This document shows, piece by piece, positions 14,404 through 14,479 of a stretch of DNA of 14,479 bases; within the stretch, counting starts at the first letter, position 1, and each line of letters opens with the position of its first letter. The notes below the pieces were generated by a model. That model was not told where the DNA came from. It did no database searches and saw only the letters and a list, made by a program, of their open reading frames with translations. The translations under genes and the position numbers were made by a program. Origin of the DNA: Novosphingobium sp. (GTDB taxonomy: Bacteria > Pseudomonadota > Alphaproteobacteria > Sphingomonadales > Sphingomonadaceae); NCBI GenBank assembly GCA_020853995.1, contig JADYXV010000012.1, positions 1 through 14,479 of the forward strand, in the 5' to 3' direction.

Positions 14404-14479
14404 TGGCTGACTCATAAAGAAGCGGTTTGATTACAGGAGCTTGCGATTCTGCGGGTGATGTGGTTGACGGATGCGATGA
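14404..14479. mobile_element. Unrelated sequence after the receptor break, possible insertion-element end
   Basis: The last 76 bases do not continue the receptor in any frame and contain no recognised gene. The abrupt change near 14397-14404 (GTTAGTGGCTGACTC) is where an insertion-sequence end or a rearrangement junction would be expected. No transposase, second terminal repeat or target duplication is visible, so the family cannot be named. Confidence 0.25.

Overview
The window looks like a sphingomonad-type alphaproteobacterium (Novosphingobium, Sphingobium or a relative). This is inferred from the high GC content, the strong third-position GC bias that opens long antisense frames, the TonB-dependent receptor, and a gene set (CoA ligase, CaiB-type CoA-transferase, stand-alone Rieske oxygenases, MaoC, TesB, SDR, VOC) typical of sphingomonad catabolic islands. 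No rRNA, tRNA or CRISPR array was seen.

Layout. (1) 3-1007 (+): the C-terminal part of an acyl-CoA synthetase that enters from the left edge. It converges on (2) a minus-strand pair, tetR (2244-2900) followed by a CaiB/BaiF CoA-transferase (1028-2230). (3) Divergent from tetR is a tightly packed plus-strand operon, 3196-9389: SDR, Rieske oxygenase alpha subunit, 2-oxoacid/acetoin-type dehydrogenase E1-alpha, E1-beta and E2, and an FMN-dependent oxidoreductase of the azoreductase type. (4) A minus-strand operon, 12014-9335, holds a second Rieske oxygenase, a TesB thioesterase and a MaoC hydratase; its last gene overlaps the 3' end of the plus operon tail to tail by 55 bp. (5) Divergent from it is a VOC-family gene (12176-12631). 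(6) After a 386-bp non-coding leader comes a TonB-dependent receptor (13018-14403) that stops about halfway through its barrel and abuts 76 bp of unrelated-looking sequence.

How it may work together (inference). The receptor would import an organic substrate. The ligase and CoA-transferase would make CoA thioesters, and the two Rieske oxygenases would hydroxylate or demethylate. The SDR would oxidise an alcohol, and the E1/E2 complex would cleave a 2-oxo acid or alpha-hydroxyketone to an acyl-CoA. MaoC and TesB would hydrate and release CoA intermediates. The substrate cannot be read from the sequence.

The most informative non-coding signal is a shared AT-flanked palindrome with core CAT(A/G)C-NN-G(T/C)ATG. 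It occurs in the tetR/SDR divergent region (3009-3034) and again at 12059-12070, exactly inside the -35/-10 spacer of the promoter for the second Rieske operon. This suggests that one TetR repressor co-regulates at least two divergent regions, making the window a candidate for a single undescribed catabolic regulon.
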